Shown here: in pieces, positions 26,564 to 35,753 of the stretch
Position numbering within the stretch: position 1 is the first letter of the stretch
Layout: the number at the start of each line of letters is the position of its first letter
Origin: DATMTS01 sp035564555
GTDB taxonomy: Bacteria; Actinomycetota; Actinomycetes; Actinomycetales; Microbacteriaceae
Length of the DNA stretch: 64,000 nt
Assembly: GCA_035564555.1 (NCBI GenBank)
Contig: DATMTS010000006.1
Coordinates: 1-64,000 of the forward strand
Reading direction: 5' to 3'
Translations under genes and position numbers: made by a program
The notes under the pieces: generated by a model
Seen by the model: the letters and a program-made list of their open reading frames with translations, nothing else
Database searches by the model: none
What the model was told of the DNA's origin: nothing

Positions 26564-27342
26564 CGCAGCTGCTCCTTCTCATCCGACGCGTTCAGGAACC
26601 AGCCGCGCGCCGGGTTCTCCACCTCGGGCGTCACGCGGGCCGTCGCATCCGGGGCCGCCCAGCGCACGGCGTTCGCCAGCACCCGCCACACATCGGGGTG
26701 GTGATAGACGGGATACTCCTGGTCGCCGGGGCTGAAGTAGAAGACCTTTCCGAGGCCCCGTCGATAGGTGATGCCCGAGCGGAACACCTCACCGCCCTCG
26801 AACGAACTGATGAAGACCTGCTCGTCGGGCTGCGGCACGTCGAAGTACTCGCCGTACATCTCCTGGTGGTCGATGATCAACGGGGAGGGCACCGCCTGGG
26901 CGATCGGATGCCCCGGGTTGGTCGTCCAGACCAGCTCGCGCTCGGCTTCGTTCCGCCAGCGCAATGAGCAGGTCGTGCCCATCAGAGTGCGGAAGATCTT
27001 CGAGAAGTGCCCGGAGTGCAGCACGATCAGTCCCATGCCGCCCAGCACGGCGCGCTGCACCCGGTCGACGATCACGTCGTCGACCTCGTCGTGCGCGATG
27101 TGCCCCCACCACAGCAGCACGTCCGTTTCGGCGATCGCACGTTCGGTCAATCCGTGTTCAGGCTGTTCGAGCGTGGCCGTGCGGATCGCGGCATCGGGCA
27201 GCAACGCCGTGAGACCTTCGGCGATCGCGCCGTGGATGCCCTGGGGATAGATCGCGGCGATCGGCGGCTGCGTGCGCTCATGCACGTTCTCGTTCCAGAC
27301 CGTCACGCGCAGGTGTGCGACTCGCTCGGCCGTCTCGGTCAT
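26560..27342 (-). CDS. ThuA-domain protein (trehalose utilisation type)
   Basis: 260 residues with class I glutamine-amidotransferase-like fold features: VTVWNENVHE, LLWWGHIAHDEV near 90 and IVLHSGHFSKI near 120, then HQEMYGEYFDV. ThuA family members act with Gfo/Idh dehydrogenases in sugar oxidation (known for trehalose in Rhizobium). The ATG at 27342 follows GGGAGCC and matches the family N-terminus. Confidence 0.88.
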   Translation of the reverse strand: MTETAERVAHLRVTVWNENVHERTQPPIAAIYPQGIHGAIAEGLTALLPDAAIRTATLEQPEHGLTERAIAETDVLLWWGHIAHDEVDDVIVDRVQRAVLGGMGLIVLHSGHFSKIFRTLMGTTCSLRWRNEAERELVWTTNPGHPIAQAVPSPLIIDHQEMYGEYFDVPQPDEQVFISSFEGGEVFRSGITYRRGLGKVFYFSPGDQEYPVYHHPDVWRVLANAVRWAAPDATARVTPEVENPARGWFLNASDEKEQLR

Positions 27343-27407
27343 GAGGCTCCCTTCGGGTACGGGCGGGCTTGGGCTCGGCTGCGGGGACGGCGTGGCCGGG
27401 TCAGCGC

Positions 27408-27926
27408 TCAGCCGCGCACATCCCAGAGGTGGTGCACCGGATCGTGAATGAAGTAGCGGGCCAGCGTTGTGACGGTGAAGACGGCGCCGTCGCTGCGGCG
27501 TCCGGTGCGCCCCAGCGCGTCGTCGGGAACCTGCGCGAACGCGTCCGCGATCGCGTCGGCCGCCTCGACGAGTTCGGCGGAAACCGTACTCGGATCCTGC
27601 TGGTCGTAACGGCCGGCCACGGCCGCGGCATCCTGATCCCAATTCTCGAAGGCCGGGTCGTCCTCATCCAGCATGCGGGTGAGCCGCCCCCGGAAGACTC
27701 GGAACACGTCTCGAACGTGCGCCGCGTACTCCAGTGCAGACCACGTGTCGTCGTTCGGGCGCAGGCGTACGTCGTCACGGCGCAGCACCTCCGGCCAGCG
27801 GGCGGCGTTCGCGCGTGTCAACCGCGGAATGTCCTGGTAGGCGACACTCGAGGCGTCGAATCCGCACTCCGGGCAGGCGCGCTCGAGCACCCACGTCCAG
27901 CTCTTGGTCTCGGGAACGATCGGCAT
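27408..27926 (-). CDS. DinB/mycothiol-dependent-enzyme-like helical bundle protein
   Basis: 172 residues. It begins MPIVPETKSWTWVLERACPECGF and contains WSALEYAAHVRDVF with candidate metal-binding His and a C-terminal HDPVHHLWDV. This is the DinB/MDMPI bundle found widely in actinobacteria. Likely metal-bound thiol transferase or hydrolase; no substrate evident. Confidence 0.75.
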   Translation of the reverse strand: MPIVPETKSWTWVLERACPECGFDASSVAYQDIPRLTRANAARWPEVLRRDDVRLRPNDDTWSALEYAAHVRDVFRVFRGRLTRMLDEDDPAFENWDQDAAAVAGRYDQQDPSTVSAELVEAADAIADAFAQVPDDALGRTGRRSDGAVFTVTTLARYFIHDPVHHLWDVRG

Positions 27927-27952
27927 GGGGCGATTGTATGTCCGCTCGCGGG

Positions 27953-29353
27953 TCAGTTGTTCGGCGGCGGCACAGGGAAGGCCGGCGTCGGCGTCGATGT
28001 CGGCGTCGGCCCGGGTGTCGACGTCGGTGTCGACGCCTTGGCCGGTTTCGGCGGGCACTGCACGACCGATGACAACGCGGTCGCCGCCTGCGCCGCAGAC
28101 CAGGGCAGCGAGAGCGACGGCGCCGTCTTTCCCTGCACGGCCGGAGCCTTGGCTGCGATCGACGCGAGCTGCATGCCGAGCAGTTGCGCGAAGTCGGCTC
28201 CGGAGGTCGAGTTGTTCAGCATCACCACGACCGTCAGGCCCGACCTCGGGTCGCTGAGCATCGACGTGATGAAACCCGGCACCTCGCCGTCGTGCCCGCG
28301 CAATGGCCCCAGCTGCACCCCGCCCATGCCGTAGGACTGCCATGAGGAACCCGTGTCGGCCATCGGCGTGGTCGTCCACAGTTGCCGGGCGGAGGCATCC
28401 GAGAACGGGCGGCCCGCCGCGAACTCCTGGGCGAACGTCTTCAGATCGGCGAGGTTCGACACCACCCCGCCGGCTGTCCAGCCGGCCGACGGGGAGAGTC
28501 GCGTGTCATCGAGCCGCGTGCCGCATTGCGGCTCTGCGGTGGTCGGGTCGAGCGCTGTGGCGTAACCGTGCGGAGCGGGCGCCGGAAGATCGAGCGTCTG
28601 GCCACCGGGCAGGTTCGTCGCGCTCAGGTGCAGCGGCTCGACGAGGTATTTCGAGTAGAGCTCGTTCCAGCTCTTGCCTGCGGCCGCCTGCAGCGCCATG
28701 CCGAGCAGGATGAATCCCGGGTTCGAATACGACCACTTCTCTGCCGGCGCCCCCGCACCGGGCTGCGCTAGGCCGTCGCTCATCAACTCCATGGGGGCCC
28801 ATTGCCGGGTCGGGTTGTCGGTGAACTGCGCGACGATGCCCGGTCCGTAATCGCCGATGCCCGAGGTGTTGCGACACAGTTGGGCGAGCGTGACAGCGTG
28901 CACTCCGACCACACGCGGCAGATATTTCGACACCGGGTCATCGAGTTTCACCACCCCGTCGTCGACCAGGCGGAGCAGCACCGCACAGGTCATCGGTTTG
29001 GTCAGCGAGCCGATCCGGAAGCTCATGGCGGGCGTCATCGGCTCGCTACCGTTCAGGGTCGTGGTGCCCGGTGAGGCGATCCACGACCCCGCCCAGGGCG
29101 CCCACACGCCGACGATCGCCCCGGATGCGCCGGCGAGCTTCATGGCGCCGGTCACGGCCGCATCGAGCTGATCCGCCGTCTGCTTGGGCAGATCGTTGCC
29201 GGATTGGGTCGGCGCGGCCGGCGCGCTCGATACGGTGCACCCCGCCAGGGTCAGTGCGGCGACGACCGCCATGGCGATCGCCGGGCCGAGCCGGGAGCGA
29301 CGGCCGCGTGGCCGCTCTCCGGCCGTTGACACGGCGCGCATTCCCCGACCCAT
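27953..29353 (-). CDS. Lipoprotein serine hydrolase (beta-lactamase/D-alanyl-D-alanine carboxypeptidase type)
   Basis: 466 residues. Lipobox-type signal MAVVAALTLAGC, with lipidation at Cys. The family's SxxK is in RIGSLTKPM and the YxN in WSYSNPG near 200; HDGE closes the site. The C-terminus ends in a Thr/Pro-rich tail (PTSTPGPTPT). It is probably an envelope carboxypeptidase or esterase-like enzyme. The ATG at 29353 gives the signal peptide; the upstream frame to 29476 is not needed. Confidence 0.88.
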   Translation of the reverse strand: MGRGMRAVSTAGERPRGRRSRLGPAIAMAVVAALTLAGCTVSSAPAAPTQSGNDLPKQTADQLDAAVTGAMKLAGASGAIVGVWAPWAGSWIASPGTTTLNGSEPMTPAMSFRIGSLTKPMTCAVLLRLVDDGVVKLDDPVSKYLPRVVGVHAVTLAQLCRNTSGIGDYGPGIVAQFTDNPTRQWAPMELMSDGLAQPGAGAPAEKWSYSNPGFILLGMALQAAAGKSWNELYSKYLVEPLHLSATNLPGGQTLDLPAPAPHGYATALDPTTAEPQCGTRLDDTRLSPSAGWTAGGVVSNLADLKTFAQEFAAGRPFSDASARQLWTTTPMADTGSSWQSYGMGGVQLGPLRGHDGEVPGFITSMLSDPRSGLTVVVMLNNSTSGADFAQLLGMQLASIAAKAPAVQGKTAPSLSLPWSAAQAATALSSVVQCPPKPAKASTPTSTPGPTPTSTPTPAFPVPPPNN

Positions 29354-29498
29354 GTCCCATCCCCCGACGGTCTTGCGTTGCTTCAAGGGCAGTCTAATCG
29401 GCGGGTCTACCCCTGAAGAAAGGAGGTGCGCTTTGCGCCCGATTGTTGTATGACCGTGTTCTTGAGACGCCCTCACGCTCCCTCGGCCGGCGGTCTCC

Positions 29499-30776
29499 CT
29501 AGGCTCGGGCCCGCATGAACCGCTCGACCTCGGGGTCGACCATGATGTCGCTGGGACGCAACGGCCGGCTGAGGTACAACCCGTCGAGACTGGTGATGCG
29601 GCTCAGCGCCACGTACGTCTGTCCGGGGCTGAAGGCACGTGCGCCGAGGTCGACGATGGCGCTCTCGTATGTCTTGCCCTGCGACTTGTGGATCGTCACG
29701 GCCCAGGCGAGCCGCAACGGGAACTGCGTGAACTCGGCGATGACATCCTTGCTGAGCTTCTTGGATGCCGGGTCGTAGGTGTACTTGTACTTCTCCCACA
29801 CCGTCGGCTCGACCTCGTGCACCACGCCGTCGACCTCCACGTACACGGTGGAATCGATGCGGGTCACGATGCCGATCGAACCGTTCACCCAGCGGGGGCC
29901 GTCGTGCTGTCCCGTGTCGTTGCGCAGGAACATCACCTGCGCACCGACCTTGAGCTCGAGCGACTCGTCTGCCGGGTAGGTGCGCGACCCGAAGTCGCCG
30001 GTGATCTCTGCCTTGGCCGTGAGCGATCGACCCGGCAGCGCGCGCAGCGCCGAAGCATTGATGCGGTTGACGGTGTCGTTGCGGGTGGCCAACGTGATCG
30101 TTCCATCGCGGGGCGCCGGGCGTGCGCCTGCCTCGTTGAGCCGGTCGGCGATCTCCTTGGTGACCTGTCCGTGCCGAACCGCGTTCAGCATGTGCTTGAA
30201 GTCTGCGTCGTGCTGCCGGTGGATCTCCGTCAACTCGAAGATCTTCAGTTCCGCCTCACGCCACACCTTGGCGTCGAAGAACCACATCGACCGGTAGGTG
30301 TCGGCGAAGTAGGCCCGCTCGTCCGCGTCGCCCGGAACCGGTGCGAGTTGATAGGGATCGCCGAAGAGCACGAGCTGCACGCCTCCGAAGGGCTCGGCAG
30401 CCCGTTGCCTGGCTTGGCGCAGCGCCCGATCGATGGCATCCATCAGGTCTGCGTTGACCATCGACACCTCGTCGATCACGAGCGTGTCGATCGTGTTCAG
30501 CAGCTTGCGCAATTCGGCGCCCTGCTCGATCTCGTGGTCGGCGATCACGCCGATCGGCAGCCGGAACAGGGAGTGGATGGTCTGTCCGCCGACGTTGAGC
30601 GCCGCGACCCCGGTAGGGGCGCTGATCACGAGCTGCTTCTCGGTGTGCCAGGCGAGATGGTTCAACAGGGTCGACTTGCCGGTGCCGGCTCGGCCGGTGA
30701 CGAAGACGTGCGCCCGGGTCTTCTCGATCGCCTCGAACACCGCGGTCTGCTCTGCGGAGAGTGCGAACGGGCTCAC
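29499..30776 (-). CDS. PIF1-like superfamily 1B DNA helicase
   Basis: 425 residues. Walker A VTGRAGTGKSTLLNHL, Walker B LVIDEVSM, VFLFGDPYQL-like motif III and C-terminal WAVTIHKSQGKTYESAIVDLGARAFSPGQTYVALSRI. This is the Pif1/RecD2-type layout seen in many actinobacteria. GTG at 30776 with AAAGGA upstream is preferred to GTG 30794. It stands alone. Confidence 0.85.
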   Translation of the reverse strand: MSPFALSAEQTAVFEAIEKTRAHVFVTGRAGTGKSTLLNHLAWHTEKQLVISAPTGVAALNVGGQTIHSLFRLPIGVIADHEIEQGAELRKLLNTIDTLVIDEVSMVNADLMDAIDRALRQARQRAAEPFGGVQLVLFGDPYQLAPVPGDADERAYFADTYRSMWFFDAKVWREAELKIFELTEIHRQHDADFKHMLNAVRHGQVTKEIADRLNEAGARPAPRDGTITLATRNDTVNRINASALRALPGRSLTAKAEITGDFGSRTYPADESLELKVGAQVMFLRNDTGQHDGPRWVNGSIGIVTRIDSTVYVEVDGVVHEVEPTVWEKYKYTYDPASKKLSKDVIAEFTQFPLRLAWAVTIHKSQGKTYESAIVDLGARAFSPGQTYVALSRITSLDGLYLSRPLRPSDIMVDPEVERFMRARA

Positions 30777-30875
30777 GGCATCCTTTCTACGCACAGTGCT
30801 GCCCTGCGGCGCATCCAGAGTACCTGCGTGCCGGCGGTCGGTGGTCTCGCGTCCTCGATCGTGTGCATGAGGCGA

Positions 30876-32852
30876 TCAGCGCGTGCGCGCCTCGTCGTCC
30901 TGTGCCGCCATGCGTGCCAAACGCGCGTTGTAGGCGGCAAGCTCCGCGTCGCCGGTGCGGTCCGCGTTGCGGTCGCGACGTTTCGCCTCCCGCGTGTCGC
31001 TCGTGCTCCACTGAATCGCCACGATGATGGCCAGCGCGATGGTCGGAATCTCGCCCACGCTCCAGGCGATGCCGCCGCCGGTCTGCTGGTCGATCAACGG
31101 CGGCTGCCCCCAGGTGCGACCCATCGCTCCATACCAGTCGGCGAGCAGCAGCCCGTTGCTCGTCATGATCGACAGCCCGAAGAACGCGTGGAACGCCATC
31201 GTGCCCAGCAGAAGCACGAGCCGGAACGGGTACGGCAACCGGTACGGCACGGGATCGATGCCGATCAGGGACTGCACGAAGAGGTATCCGGTGATCAGGA
31301 AGTGCGTGATCATCCATTCGTGCCCGATGTGGTCGACAGTCGCCCAGCGGAACAGGGGCGAGTAGTAGAAGGCCCAGAGCGAGCCGGCGAACAGCACCGC
31401 CGCGACGATCGGATTGGCCACGACCTTGGCGAACCAGGAATGCACCGCGAGCAGGATCCACTCCCGAGGTCCGCGTGACCCGTCGGTCCGCTTGTGGATG
31501 GCCCGCACGGCGAGGGTCACGGGCGCGCCGGGCACCAGCAGCAACGGCACCATCATGGTGAGCGTCATGTGCGCCAGCATGTGGCTGGAGAACAGATACT
31601 TCTCGTAGACGTTCACCCCGCCGTTGGTGATGTAGACCAGAAGCAGGATGCCCGCGATCCAGGCGATCGTGCGCGCGATCGGCCAGCGGTCCCCGCGTCG
31701 GTGCAGCCGCCACACGCCGGCGAGGTAGAAGAACAGGGCGAACGCGCATCCGATCAGCCAGAGCGGGTCGACGTTGATGCCGAACAGGTACTGCAGCGGG
31801 GACAGCGGCGGCGGCAGCGGTTCCCCGGTGAGGATCTCCGCGGGCGTCGGAGCCGAACCGAGCGTCTGCTGCACCGGAGTCGCGGTACGCGCCAGCGCCG
31901 CGGCGACACCGGAGGCGATTCCCATGAAGCCGAGCTCGGCGGCGACGAGCCACCAGAAGACGCCGCGCCCGCCGCCGATGCGAAGACGGCCGATCAGATA
32001 GCGGCGTTGCAGCAGACCGAACAATCCGAGCGAGCACAATGCGGCGACCTTGATCAGCACAAGGATCCCGTACGGGGTCAGCAACTGGTCGAGGCTGCCG
32101 ATGCGCAACTCGGCGCTGATGTAACCGGAGAAGGCCACCGCCACGAAGCAGACGATGGCGAGCGTCGAGTAGCGTTGCGCGACATCGACCAGGCGCTGGG
32201 CCGCCAGCGCGGGCCGGATCAGCACGATGGTGAGCAGGCCGCCGACCCAGATCGCGGCGAACACCAGATGCAGGCCGAGAGCGGTGATCGCCTGATCGTG
32301 GCCGGCGGTGCCCGCGGCATGGCCCTGCTGCGCGATCGGCAACAGCGCCAGCAGAGCGAGCAGGGTGACGAAGATCAGCGCCGTGCGGTTGCGCACGGCG
32401 AAGCACAAGACGGTCACCGCGGCGCAGACCAGGGTCGTTTCAAGCCACGCCTGGCCGAGCGGGATCGTCGTGATGAACGCGGTGATCCCGTCGCTGAACT
32501 GCTGGTCGAACGCGAACGGAAGTCCAGCGACGCTGAGGTAGCTGAGCACGCCCGTGATGCCGCTGGCCACGGTCATCACGGCGGCGGATGCCGCGGCCAC
32601 GTCGAGCGCTCGGTCGAACTCGGGCTTCGCACTGGAGAGCGCGAAGCACACCAGCACGAGCGAACCGATCATGCCCGCAGCACCGAGATTGACGAACAGC
32701 TTCGTGATCGGCAGGCCCCACCGCACGAACACACCGGGATCGGCGAGCAGGGGTGCCGCAGCACCGCCGCCGAACGCCAGTGCAGCGAGGATCGCGACGA
32801 GCGCGGCCACGACGAGCGCAACCGGACCGGCGACGCGTTGGACTCTGCTCAC
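30876..32852 (-). CDS. CopD-CtaG fusion membrane protein
   Basis: 658 residues with about 15 membrane helices. The N-terminal half (VFAAIWVGGLLTIVLIRP, conserved His residues) matches CopD copper-import domains. The C-terminal half (FSSHMLAHMTLTMMVP, HEWMITHFLITGYLF, MAFHAFFGLSIM) matches the CtaG/caa3-type cytochrome oxidase assembly family. The fusion is common in actinobacteria and probably supplies copper to cytochrome c oxidase. Its ATG lies 85 bp downstream of the HU stop. Confidence 0.9.
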   Translation of the reverse strand: MSRVQRVAGPVALVVAALVAILAALAFGGGAAAPLLADPGVFVRWGLPITKLFVNLGAAGMIGSLVLVCFALSSAKPEFDRALDVAAASAAVMTVASGITGVLSYLSVAGLPFAFDQQFSDGITAFITTIPLGQAWLETTLVCAAVTVLCFAVRNRTALIFVTLLALLALLPIAQQGHAAGTAGHDQAITALGLHLVFAAIWVGGLLTIVLIRPALAAQRLVDVAQRYSTLAIVCFVAVAFSGYISAELRIGSLDQLLTPYGILVLIKVAALCSLGLFGLLQRRYLIGRLRIGGGRGVFWWLVAAELGFMGIASGVAAALARTATPVQQTLGSAPTPAEILTGEPLPPPLSPLQYLFGINVDPLWLIGCAFALFFYLAGVWRLHRRGDRWPIARTIAWIAGILLLVYITNGGVNVYEKYLFSSHMLAHMTLTMMVPLLLVPGAPVTLAVRAIHKRTDGSRGPREWILLAVHSWFAKVVANPIVAAVLFAGSLWAFYYSPLFRWATVDHIGHEWMITHFLITGYLFVQSLIGIDPVPYRLPYPFRLVLLLGTMAFHAFFGLSIMTSNGLLLADWYGAMGRTWGQPPLIDQQTGGGIAWSVGEIPTIALAIIVAIQWSTSDTREAKRRDRNADRTGDAELAAYNARLARMAAQDDEARTR

Positions 32853-32886
32853 CGGCCAAGCCTAAGCTGCCGGGCTGAGAGCGACG

Positions 32887-32918
32887 AAGGGGATGCCGGT
32901 CGAACCCGGCATCCCCTT
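32887..32918 (-). terminator. Terminator of the HU gene
   Basis: 13-bp stem AAGGGGATGCCGG / CCGGCATCCCCTT with a 6-nt loop, starting 20 bp after the HU stop on the leftward strand. The stem sequence resembles that of the rpsN terminator at 33427-33460. Confidence 0.8.
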
Positions 32919-32937
32919 CGTGCTGTCTCGAAATCGA

Positions 32938-33225
32938 CTACTTGACAGCAGCCTTGAGCTTCGAACCCGCGGTCAGCTTGACCCGGTGACCGGCGGCGAT
33001 CTCGATCTCCGCACCCGTCTGCGGGTTGCGGCCGGTACGCGCGGCAGTCTCGGTGCGCTCGGCGGCCAGCCATCCGGGGATGCTCACCTTGCCGCCCTTT
33101 GCCACGGTGTCTGCAACCGTGGTGAAGAATGCGTCCACGACGGCGCCGACGGCGGCCTGGCTCTGGCCGGTCGCAGCGGCGACTGCGGCAACGAGCTCGG
33201 TCTTGTTCAGCGACTTGTCAGCCAT
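32938..33225 (-). CDS. hup: DNA-binding protein HU
   Basis: 95 residues. Standard HU fold: MADKSLNKTELVAAVAAAT, GGKVSIPGWLAAER and the DNA-binding arm with RTGRNPQTGAEIEIAAGHRV. It lacks the long Lys/Ala C-terminal tail of mycobacterial HupB. It bends and compacts DNA. The roughly 250 bp upstream hold its promoter region and the rpsN terminator; I see nothing else there. Confidence 0.96.
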   Translation of the reverse strand: MADKSLNKTELVAAVAAATGQSQAAVGAVVDAFFTTVADTVAKGGKVSIPGWLAAERTETAARTGRNPQTGAEIEIAAGHRVKLTAGSKLKAAVK

Positions 33226-33426
33226 TGAGTGTCCTCCTCGGACCTTCTGCTGTCTCTACAGCTAGTGATTGAAACGTTGGCCGGCCCCCATTAGGCCGTT
33301 CGTTTGGTCTTTCGACCGCCTTGAATGTACCAGAATCCCGCGGAATATCGCGGATTTCCCGGGTTGGCCGCCCATATCCCGCGGCGTGTCGGCCGCAGAG
33401 ACGGCCTCCGCGACGACGGGACGGCA

Positions 33427-33460
33427 GAAGGGGATGTCTGCCGGAGCAGACATCCCCTTC
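33427..33460 (-). terminator. Terminator after rpsN
   Basis: Perfect 15-bp stem GAAGGGGATGTCTGC / GCAGACATCCCCTTC with loop CGGA, beginning 13 bp after the rpsN stop. No U-tract, as is usual here. Confidence 0.85.
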
Positions 33461-33473
33461 CGATGCGAACGTT

Positions 33474-33779
33474 CTACCAGCTCGACTTGGTGATGCCGGG
33501 CAGCTCGCCCCGATGCGCCATGTCGCGGAAGCGAACACGCGAGATGCCGAACTTGGTCAGCACACCACGGGGGCGTCCGTCGACGGCATCGCGGCTGCGC
33601 AGACGCACCGGCGACGCGTTGCGCGGCAGCTTCTGCAGGCCGACGCGCGCGGTTTCGCGCTCCTCGTCGGAGGCGTTCGGGTTCACGAGGGTCTTCTTCA
33701 ACTCGAGGCGCTTGGCAGCGTAACGGTCGACGACGATCTGGCGCTGCTTGTTGCGCGCGATCTTGCTCTTCTTTGCCAT
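33474..33779 (-). CDS. rpsN: 30S ribosomal protein S14, zinc-free long form
   Basis: 101 residues, MAKKSKIARNKQRQIVVDRY, ending RFRDMAHRGELPGITKSSW. The long form without the CxxC zinc knuckle of short S14. It is the last gene of rpmB-rpmG-rpsN, transcribed leftward with a strong terminator. Confidence 0.96.
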   Translation of the reverse strand: MAKKSKIARNKQRQIVVDRYAAKRLELKKTLVNPNASDEERETARVGLQKLPRNASPVRLRSRDAVDGRPRGVLTKFGISRVRFRDMAHRGELPGITKSSW

Positions 33780-33782
33780 GAC

Positions 33783-33950
33783 TTACCGCTCCTCGCGGAA
33801 TTCGACGTGCTTGCGCACGATGGGGTCGTACTTCTTGAGCACGAGACGGTCGGGGTCGTTGCGGCGGTTCTTCTTGGTCACGTAGGTGTACCCCGTGCCC
33901 GCCGTCGAACGAAGCTTGATGATCGGACGGACGTCCTGCTGCTTTGCCAT
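33783..33950 (-). CDS. rpmG: 50S ribosomal protein L33, zinc-free form
   Basis: 55 residues, MAKQQDVRPIIKLRSTAGTG, with YVTKKNRRNDPDRLVLKKYD. No Cys, so it is the C-minus form. Starts by a 1-bp overlap with the rpmB stop (TAATG), 3 bp before rpsN. Confidence 0.96.
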   Translation of the reverse strand: MAKQQDVRPIIKLRSTAGTGYTYVTKKNRRNDPDRLVLKKYDPIVRKHVEFREER

Positions 33951-34186
33951 TAGATCTTCTCCCCACGGGCCAGGATGTCTTTGACGACGGACTCGATGCC
34001 GCGGACGTCGATCACCTTGATGCCCTTGGCGCTCACGGTGAGCGTCACGTTACGGCGAAGCGACGGCACGTAGTACGTCTTCTTCTGCACGTTCGGGTCG
34101 AAGCGGCGCTTGGTGCGCCGGTGCGAGTGCGAGATGTTGTGACCGAAGCCGGGAACGGCTCCTGTCACCTGGCACACTGCTGCCAT
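33950..34186 (-). CDS. rpmB: 50S ribosomal protein L28
   Basis: 78 residues, MAAVCQVTGAVPGFGHNISH with SHRRTKRRFDPNVQKKTYYV. It has a single Cys near the N-terminus rather than the paired CxxC ligands of zinc-binding L28, so it is C-minus-like. First gene of the rpmB-rpmG-rpsN operon. The 168 bp upstream hold a small hairpin and no clear Zur box. Confidence 0.95.
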   Translation of the reverse strand: MAAVCQVTGAVPGFGHNISHSHRRTKRRFDPNVQKKTYYVPSLRRNVTLTVSAKGIKVIDVRGIESVVKDILARGEKI

Positions 34187-34204
34187 TGTTCCTCCATCGA
34201 TACC

Positions 34205-34222
34205 GAAGGGCGGATGCCCTTC
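34205..34222. terminator. Short hairpin between zur and rpmB
   Basis: GAAGGGC-ggat-GCCCTTC, a perfect 7-bp stem lying 19 bp before the rpmB start. It could end zur transcription or be a leader structure for the ribosomal operon. No other feature seen in 34187-34354. Confidence 0.45.
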
Positions 34223-34354
34223 CCAAGATCTCTTGTCGGCATGCCTCGGCCGCCGATTCTTCGCAGAGGGTGGCTGTGCATACGATCTGAACGGAGGAGT
34301 CCGCTCAGCCAAAGAGCAAGCTTACGCGATGCCGGGCATGTCGGCAAACCGAGT

Positions 34355-34744
34355 TCAGGCCGAGACCGCGCACGTCTGGCAGAGCCCGAACACGTCGACC
34401 ACGTGTCGGGCCTGGGTGAAGCCGTGCTCCGACGCGACCTGCTGCGCCCAGCGTTCGACAGCATCCGCCTCGATCTCCACGGTCAGCCCGCAGTTGCGGC
34501 AGATCAGATGGTGATGGTGACCGACCGAGGAGCAGGCGCGGTACAGGCTCTCACCGTCGGGGGACTGCAACGAGTCCGCGTCGCCTTCCACCGCCAGGTC
34601 GGCCAAGGCGCGGTATACGGTGGCGAGCCCGATCGGCGAGCCGGAATCCCGCAGGGACGTGTGCAGGCCCTGAGCGCTGACGAAGCCCTCGGCCTTGTCC
34701 AGTGCCTCACGCACTGCCTCGCGCTGCCAGGTGTTGCGTTTCAT
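34355..34744 (-). CDS. zur: Fur-family zinc uptake repressor
   Basis: 129 residues. Fur fold: MKRNTWQREAVREALDKAEG, SPIGLATVYRALADL helix-turn-helix, the metal site HHHHLICRNCG (Cys pair CxxC) and a second CxxC in FGLCQTC. The position next to znuBCA identifies it as Zur rather than Fur. The ATG at 34744 has GGAGG upstream; the ORF open to 34780 is not needed. Confidence 0.9.
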   Translation of the reverse strand: MKRNTWQREAVREALDKAEGFVSAQGLHTSLRDSGSPIGLATVYRALADLAVEGDADSLQSPDGESLYRACSSVGHHHHLICRNCGLTVEIEADAVERWAQQVASEHGFTQARHVVDVFGLCQTCAVSA

Positions 34745-34799
34745 CGATCGGTCCTCCGCACGCATCGCGTGCTCGCTCAAGTCAAGGATACGTGCGCCT

Positions 34800-35753
34800 T
34801 CATGCCGCCCGGGCGACCGCCGCCTTTCGCCGCCCGGCGACGCCGCGGCGCAGCCGGACCGCCGCGATGACCCGGCAGACCAGGTAGATCAGGAACGAGA
34901 TCGTGGTGACGTACGGACTGATCGGGATGCCGTTCCCGCCGATCGCGAGCATGATGCCGCCGACCATCGAGACCACCGCGAAGACGACGGACAACAGCGG
35001 CACCATGAACGGCGAGGCCGAGATGCGCAGCGCTGCCGCCGCCGGAGTGACCAGGATCGACAGCACCAGCAGGGCACCGACGATCTGCACCGACACTGCC
35101 ACCGCGAGGCCGAGCAGCAGCATGAACACGATCGAGAGCGCGTTCACCGGCACCCCGCGCGCCGACGCCACGTCTACGTCGACGCTGGCGAACATCAGCG
35201 GTCGCCAGACGATGAGCAGGCCGAGCAGCACGATGACCGAGATCACCAGCAAGGCTCCGAGTTGCGGATCGTCGACGGCGACGATCTGACCGGTCAGCAG
35301 CCCGAACTTGTTCGCGGAGCGCCCGGGATACAGTGCGAGGCACAGGATTCCGATGCCGAGCCCGAACGGCATCAGCACAGCCGTGATGGAGTTGCGGTCG
35401 CGTGCTCGCGACCCGAGGATGCCGATCAGCAGCGCGGCGACGATCGAGCCGATCAGCGATCCCTGCACGACGCCGACACCGAAGAGCAGACCCGCTGAGG
35501 CGCCCGCGAAGGAGAGCTCGCTGATGCCGTGCACGGCGAACGCCATGTCGCGGGACATCACGAAGACGCCGATCAGGCCGCCGACCAGACCCAGGATCGC
35601 ACCGGCCAGAATCGAGTTGCGCACGAGTGCGAGCAGCGCGCCGTAGTCGGAGAAGTCGAAGAGCTGCGACCACCAGTCCGCTCCGGTGTCCTGCCCCACC
35701 GAGGTGATGGCGGCCGCCGCGTGCGGCGCCGCGGCGAGGATCGCATCCAGCAT
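34800..35753 (-). CDS. znuB: Zinc ABC transporter permease
   Basis: 317 residues with about nine membrane helices; FVMSRDMAFAVHGISELSFAGASAG and LVLSILVTPAAAALRIS are family segments. It overlaps the znuC stop by one base (TGATG). It forms the channel for zinc import with ZnuC and ZnuA. Confidence 0.92.
   Translation of the reverse strand: MLDAILAAAPHAAAAITSVGQDTGADWWSQLFDFSDYGALLALVRNSILAGAILGLVGGLIGVFVMSRDMAFAVHGISELSFAGASAGLLFGVGVVQGSLIGSIVAALLIGILGSRARDRNSITAVLMPFGLGIGILCLALYPGRSANKFGLLTGQIVAVDDPQLGALLVISVIVLLGLLIVWRPLMFASVDVDVASARGVPVNALSIVFMLLLGLAVAVSVQIVGALLVLSILVTPAAAALRISASPFMVPLLSVVFAVVSMVGGIMLAIGGNGIPISPYVTTISFLIYLVCRVIAAVRLRRGVAGRRKAAVARAA

Noticed and set aside
29419..29450. Perfect Shine-Dalgarno AAAGGAGGTG with no gene
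   Set aside because: Only 6-codon TTG or distant 22-codon ATG ORFs follow; no support for translation.
29688..31478. 596-codon rightward ORF
   Set aside because: Spans two genuine leftward genes (helicase and CopD-CtaG) in antisense; no domain.
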